A stretch of DNA of 34,597 nt. It comes from Bacteroidota bacterium. Lineage in GTDB: Bacteria > Bacteroidota > Ignavibacteria > Kryptoniales > JAKASW01. The position numbers and the translations under genes are program-made. The stretch is from assembly GCA_021812985.1 (NCBI GenBank), contig JAKAMG010000031.1, positions 1 through 34,597 of the forward strand, given 5' to 3'. Positions 30,915 to 34,597 of this stretch are shown piece after piece; the stretch's first letter is position 1; each line of letters begins with the position of its first letter. The notes under the pieces were generated by a model. The model did no database searches, was not told where the DNA came from, and saw only the letters and a program-made list of their open reading frames with translations.

Positions 30915-30956
30915 GGCGGCGTGGACTCATCGTGTCCGTGCCGCCATCCATTTTAA
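30915..30956 (+). terminator. Probable terminator between convergent genes
   Basis: GGCGGC (30915-30920) pairs with GCCGCC (30940-30945), extended inwards by GGAC (30923-30926) with GTCC (30934-30937) and two G-U pairs. ATCCATTTT follows on the plus strand. It lies between the M23 gene and the convergent EamA transporter gene, and the stem could serve both. Confidence 0.5.
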
Positions 30957-31831
30957 GGATACCTGGGATGTAATTCCATCTGGGTTATGACTACTCCGCA
31001 AATTGTCACGAGCGCCCCAAGCGTGAACATGAGGCTGATGCTCTGTCCGAGGAAGACATAAGCCATTACCGCCGTCATGACGGGCTGTCCGTTGGTGAAT
31101 ACCGCGACCCTCGCCGCTTCGACCTTTCCCAATGCATAGTACCACAAGACGTATCCTACGATCGAAGTGATGAGCGAAAGATATAGAATCTCCATCCATT
31201 GCGCCTCGGACAGCGCTGAGTATCCGTATCCAAATGAGGACCACAGCCCTATCGGCAGGAACATGAGAGAGCCTGCGAGCGCGGTGTAAATAGTGCTGTT
31301 TATGGCCCCGTGTTTCAGGACTAGTTTCCTTCCAAGCGTCGTATAGAGCGTCCATGCTATGACCGCGAGGAAGACGAACAGGTCTCCCTTCAAATGCGTG
31401 ACACCAAACTTGAAACCCTTGTCGAGTATGATTATCGTGACGCCGGCGAAGGCCATCACTGTTCCCGCAAGCTTTACGAGCGTGATTCTTTCCTTCAGAT
31501 AAAAGCCTGACAGAAGCAAGACGAGGACGGGGGTGGTCGAATACAGCATTGCCGCCTCTGTGGCGGTCGTGAACTTCACGCCGTAGAGAAAGGCATACTG
31601 GTTGATTGGGACGGAAAGAAGACCAAGTACGAGGAGAAGCGTCAGGTCCTTCCCACGGTATTTGAAAGGAAGTTTCGAGTAAAGCAGATATGCGAGGTAG
31701 ATTGCACCTGAGATCAGCGTCCTCAGGAATGTTAGGTTGGCCGCGGGAATGGTTTGAGTAGCAGCGTTGGCTATGATGTAGGTCCCGCTTGAAAAAAGAA
31801 TCTGTACTACAAGAATGATGTAAGGATTCAA
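30953..31831 (-). CDS. EamA/DMT-superfamily transporter
   Basis: A 292-residue inner-membrane protein with about ten hydrophobic segments in two EamA repeats. The first repeat contains the NLTFLRTLISGAIYLAYLL and PINQYAFLYGVKFTTATEAA segments; the second has FVFLAVIAWTLYTTLGRKLV and SIVGYVLWYYALGKVEAARV, ending with the family's FLGQSISLMFTLGALVTICG. Members export metabolites, amino acids or lipid-linked sugars; the substrate here is unknown. It overlaps the upstream deacetylase gene by ATGA (31828-31831), so the two are translationally coupled, which hints at a cargo related to glycan or cell-envelope chemistry. Confidence 0.9.
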   Translation of the reverse strand: MNPYIILVVQILFSSGTYIIANAATQTIPAANLTFLRTLISGAIYLAYLLYSKLPFKYRGKDLTLLLVLGLLSVPINQYAFLYGVKFTTATEAAMLYSTTPVLVLLLSGFYLKERITLVKLAGTVMAFAGVTIIILDKGFKFGVTHLKGDLFVFLAVIAWTLYTTLGRKLVLKHGAINSTIYTALAGSLMFLPIGLWSSFGYGYSALSEAQWMEILYLSLITSIVGYVLWYYALGKVEAARVAVFTNGQPVMTAVMAYVFLGQSISLMFTLGALVTICGVVITQMELHPRYP

Positions 31832-33237
31832 CTGAACTGTTCGATGACCCCCGCGAGTGTCCCGGCAGTGAATGCGCCCTTCTTTACTTCCCTAAGGACT
31901 TCCGAGTAGATTCCCGTGTAGCCGGGGAAGTCTATGGGATCGGCGATTGAATTGTGGAACAGTATTGCTGCCGCACCGCCAGCGAGCTTCGTCTCGGCGA
32001 TGAGACTTTTCATCCGCCTCAGTGCCTGGTCGTTCGTTATTGTCTTGTTCTCCGAAAGCGTGCCATCCATAATAATAAGCGGGAGCTCCGTCACCGAGGA
32101 GATCCGGTCTTCGGCAAAGTTGAAAAGCGGGTAGGGGAAAGCGAGGCTGTTTCTGAATCCGACTTCTCTCGAAAAACCGAGTGTGGAATCGTACTTCATC
32201 CCGGCCTTCTCCCAAACATCCAGGGTCTTGCCGGCCGTGAATCTGAGGTAATGCTGTCTCACGGAATTGATCTCATGGCCGATAGCGTCCCGCAGCATCT
32301 TTCTCTCACGTATGAAGGCGTTCCCGTCCACGTAAGTGTTCATGCTGGGATGTATGCCGATTTCGAAACCTGCGTCGTTTAGAGATCTGAAGAAGTCCTT
32401 CAGCCAGGGAGAGGTGAGACTATACGGTATATCCTGTTTGCCGGTCGCCCCTCCTTTGAAGAAGAACGTGGAACGCACTCCCTCGCGCCTTTCGGCGTCC
32501 CTGAGGAAGCTCAACCCAATCCTCGGATAATCACGGCCGAAAAGGGCGTAGACGGGGAAAAGAAGTTTCGCGGCCCTGTCAGTCGGTATCAGCCGGTGAC
32601 GGTTGAGTATCGCGATGCCAAACATCTCTCTCCTGATCATCCTGAAATTCAGGAATGTCGTGAAATCTACATCATGTGTCAGCGCAATTGCACAGTCGGA
32701 ATTCCCATAGCGTTTCGGCTCGATTTGTATTCCGAAATACTCCTCAATCTTTTCCTTAAGATAGCGCGAGTAATAGTTGACGACAGGAAAGCCGAGGACA
32801 CCTAATTTGTACTGGAGCGAGTCCATGGCGCGGAGTCTGTCGAATTCATCTCTCTCAAGGCTTATGAGGTCCTGGAAGTCCGAAGCGAGGATGAAGGCTG
32901 CGGCAGGCATATCGAAATCGATGGCCGGGTTCAGCGGATTCGGAGAGCCGAAAAGCTTCGGAAGCCTCTTCCCACCAAACTCGAGCCAGCCAACATCTGA
33001 TGTGTCGGGAAGTTTTGACTGGCGAACGCATTCCTTAAAGCCATCGGATGCCCTTATCCAAAGGACCTTTTTCGAATCGTTCGGAAACTGCCTGCCATAG
33101 AAGATGTTCGGGGAGTCGGGCGATATGGTTCTCGAAAATTCGACCTCCACTCTGAAAGGGTGGAAGAGAAGCGTGAACCCGTACTTTATCTTCTGTCTGA
33201 TCCTGTCATCGGCACTGACGATGATGTTGATCTTCAT
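31828..33237 (-). CDS. Polysaccharide deacetylase-family protein
   Basis: A 469-residue protein with no signal peptide. The N-terminal half (1 to about 175) is the type found before deacetylase domains in Bacteroidota proteins. The carbohydrate esterase-4-like part shows ALTHDVD (185-191; D189 and D191 as possible metal and catalytic acids), STFFFKGG, the metal-binding pattern in IGIHPS (293-298), RQHYLRF (327-333), a YDSTLGFSREVGFRN stretch and ILFHNS (425-430). It should hydrolyse N- or O-acetyl groups on a sugar, possibly a lipid-linked cell-surface glycan, but whether it is catalytic needs testing. It starts 15 bases after the reductase gene and couples with the EamA gene. Confidence 0.82.
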   Translation of the reverse strand: MKINIIVSADDRIRQKIKYGFTLLFHPFRVEVEFSRTISPDSPNIFYGRQFPNDSKKVLWIRASDGFKECVRQSKLPDTSDVGWLEFGGKRLPKLFGSPNPLNPAIDFDMPAAAFILASDFQDLISLERDEFDRLRAMDSLQYKLGVLGFPVVNYYSRYLKEKIEEYFGIQIEPKRYGNSDCAIALTHDVDFTTFLNFRMIRREMFGIAILNRHRLIPTDRAAKLLFPVYALFGRDYPRIGLSFLRDAERREGVRSTFFFKGGATGKQDIPYSLTSPWLKDFFRSLNDAGFEIGIHPSMNTYVDGNAFIRERKMLRDAIGHEINSVRQHYLRFTAGKTLDVWEKAGMKYDSTLGFSREVGFRNSLAFPYPLFNFAEDRISSVTELPLIIMDGTLSENKTITNDQALRRMKSLIAETKLAGGAAAILFHNSIADPIDFPGYTGIYSEVLREVKKGAFTAGTLAGVIEQFS

Positions 33238-33252
33238 AATCGGAAGTGGTTT

Positions 33253-34419
33253 TCAGGAAAAGAAAAGCTTCATCACATCGAGTATGAGCGTCGGGTGTTT
33301 TATGACGGCCTGCTTGAAAAGCGCGCCGAGTGTCTGTTGGCTTTCCGGCATCCTGGATATCTCTGTGGCTATTGAGTTGAGATCCGAGTCCTTAAACTTG
33401 TAAATCACCTTTTTGATCTTGTAGTAACGATGATGACGAGTCCCGAGTGAATCATCCCATTCCTTCTCGTACTTGCCGAGTAGACTCATGTCGTTCCGTT
33501 TCACTATGTCTGCCGCCACGGTACCGGCTATCTTGCCGCCTATCATGCCGCTGATGATTCCCCCTCCAGAGACGGGGTTCACCTGATGTGCGGCATCCCC
33601 GACGAGCATCAGACCTGGCATTGTCATCTTATCGAGCGTCTCAGCGCACGGGACACCGCCGGCAAGTTTCGTGAGGACGGAAGCTTTAGGGAAGTTTTCC
33701 TGCATGAACTCGTCTAAAAATTTCAGCGCGTGCTTGCGTTTGCTCATGTCGGCGGCGACCGCGAGTCCTATGTTCGCAGTCCTGTTCCCCTTCGGGAATA
33801 CCCAGAGGTATCCGCCCGGTGCATACTTCTCCCCGAAATAGAAATAGCAGGTGTCCTGTTCTACATCTATGTTGGCCGCAGTTACCTGAGCCGCAGATTC
33901 CATGTCATGCATCGAGACTGTGGTGTCGATGCCGGACCATCTCCCGACCCTGGACTCCACGCCATCGGCACCAATCACAAGCTTGCTTTTAAGGAGCAGA
34001 CGCTCGCCGTGGTATTGGACGTGAACGCCCGTGACGCTGCCATCTGTCTTCTCAACTCCATCCACGTAGGCCTTCGTAACGACCTCAGCACCCTGGTCCG
34101 CCGCGATGCGCGCGAGTTCGTAATCAAAGACCTTTCGGTCGAGGACGTATCCGAGTCCGCCTATGTTAGGTTTGACCACCATGCCGTTCGGCGCGACGAG
34201 CTTGAAGTTTCTGATTTCCGCCGCGATGAATTTTTTGTCCGGCTTCAGGAAAGGGGAAAGACCCTCGTCGTCCACTGCTTCTCCGCATCTTACCGGGACG
34301 CCGATTTCCCTGTCCTTTTCCAGTACGAGAACTTTTGCTCCGCCCATTGCCGCGTATCTCGCCGCCGTCGTTCCGGCGGGCCCGCCTCCAACAACTATTA
34401 TATCGTATGTATCTCTCAT
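33253..34419 (-). CDS. Geranylgeranyl reductase-family FAD oxidoreductase
   Basis: A 388-residue flavoprotein. The Rossmann motif GGGPAG lies at 11-16; VRCGEAV (43-49) with C45 is the conserved family stretch near FAD. VIGADGVESRVGR (148-160), GYLWVFPKG (203-211) and LVGDAAHQVNPVSGGGI (272-288) complete the geranylgeranyl reductase signature. Members saturate isoprenoid chains: archaeal ether lipids, chlorophyll phytol, or menaquinone side chains. It overlaps the ferredoxin gene by ATGA (34416-34419), and that ferredoxin is the natural electron donor. No other isoprenoid gene is in the window, so the substrate is open. Confidence 0.88.
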   Translation of the reverse strand: MRDTYDIIVVGGGPAGTTAARYAAMGGAKVLVLEKDREIGVPVRCGEAVDDEGLSPFLKPDKKFIAAEIRNFKLVAPNGMVVKPNIGGLGYVLDRKVFDYELARIAADQGAEVVTKAYVDGVEKTDGSVTGVHVQYHGERLLLKSKLVIGADGVESRVGRWSGIDTTVSMHDMESAAQVTAANIDVEQDTCYFYFGEKYAPGGYLWVFPKGNRTANIGLAVAADMSKRKHALKFLDEFMQENFPKASVLTKLAGGVPCAETLDKMTMPGLMLVGDAAHQVNPVSGGGIISGMIGGKIAGTVAADIVKRNDMSLLGKYEKEWDDSLGTRHHRYYKIKKVIYKFKDSDLNSIATEISRMPESQQTLGALFKQAVIKHPTLILDVMKLFFS

Positions 34420-34597
34420 GCAGTCTCTTTCACACTGGCCCTATCATTCTGGAATTCAAACACCTCGAAGGGGCAGGCCCATTCGCACTTTCTGCAGTCG
34501 GTGCAGATTTCATTCACTATCGAAATGCGGCTCTCCGTCAGATCAATGCAATTCTCAGGGCACACCCCGACACAGCAGCCGCACAGATCGCATTTGT
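34416..34597 (-). CDS. 2[4Fe-4S] ferredoxin (5'-truncated)
   Basis: The last 59 complete codons of a ferredoxin, entering from the window edge on the minus strand; its start is outside. Two full cluster motifs are visible: CDLCGCCVGVCP and CTDCRKCEWACP, each CxxCxxCxxxCP. The C-terminus is FEVFEFQNDRASVKETA. The stop codon overlaps the start of the reductase gene (ATGA), so both are translated from one message. It presumably supplies low-potential electrons to the reductase; a longer iron-sulfur subunit cannot be excluded because the N-terminus is missing. Confidence 0.9.
   Translation of the reverse strand, partial: KCDLCGCCVGVCPENCIDLTESRISIVNEICTDCRKCEWACPFEVFEFQNDRASVKETA

Noticed and set aside
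1-34597. CRISPR arrays, prophage, complete insertion sequences, rRNA genes
   Set aside because: Looked for regularly spaced repeats, integrase/transposase catalytic domains and rRNA sequence; none seen.

Overview
The window reads as chromosomal DNA of a free-living bacterium from the FCB (Bacteroidota-related) superphylum, probably near Ignavibacteria/Kryptonia rather than classical Bacteroidetes. In favour of FCB are the order secY-map-infA-rpmJ-rpsM-rpsK-rpsD-rpoA-rplQ with no adk, a CoaBC of the Bacteroidota type (PAMD, ELASGLSGKGR) and a Bacteroidota-style deacetylase. Against classical Bacteroidetes are the many clear Shine-Dalgarno sites and several TTGACA/TATAAT-like promoters with 16-17 base spacers. 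This placement is inference, since no database search was possible. Base composition looks even, and no prophage, CRISPR array or complete insertion sequence is visible.

Layout. 1-4909 (+): the end of the ribosomal protein/RNA polymerase operon, from a truncated secY to rplQ. 5030-5758 (+): engB with its own promoter and a strong terminator. 5779-9222 (-): a cytochrome bd-like two-gene unit whose large subunit carries a fused cytochrome c, then tRNA-Ser(UGA), then a lipoprotein combining a TonB-C-like and a parvulin-like domain. 9458-18787 (+): the translation and RNA-processing block rimP-nusA-infB-rbfA-truB-ribF-rpsO-pnp plus tRNA-Leu(GAG). It is preceded by a promoter and an attenuator-like hairpin and closed by a good terminator.

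18910-24545 (+): an orphan 66-residue helix-turn-helix gene under a perfect consensus promoter, then yicC-gmk-rpoZ-coaBC, a MscS-type channel and a PAP2 phosphatase. 24780-28752 (+): a four-gene cassette of two paralogous ATP-grasp ligases, a GNAT acetyltransferase and a lysine 2,3-aminomutase, with its own promoter and a terminator-like hairpin. It looks like a small-molecule pathway built on a beta-amino acid and is the best candidate here for an undescribed system. 28751-29395: a mostly non-coding stretch with competing inverted repeats and one doubtful small ORF. 29462-30901 (+): an exported DUF192 protein and a membrane-anchored M23 peptidase. 30953-34597 (-): EamA transporter, deacetylase, geranylgeranyl-reductase-like flavoprotein and a truncated 2[4Fe-4S] ferredoxin, transcribed from ferredoxin to transporter with two ATGA overlaps.

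Most genes belong to core information processing. The accessory interest lies in the bd-like oxidase, the helix-turn-helix orphan, the ligase/aminomutase cassette and the reductase-ferredoxin pair.
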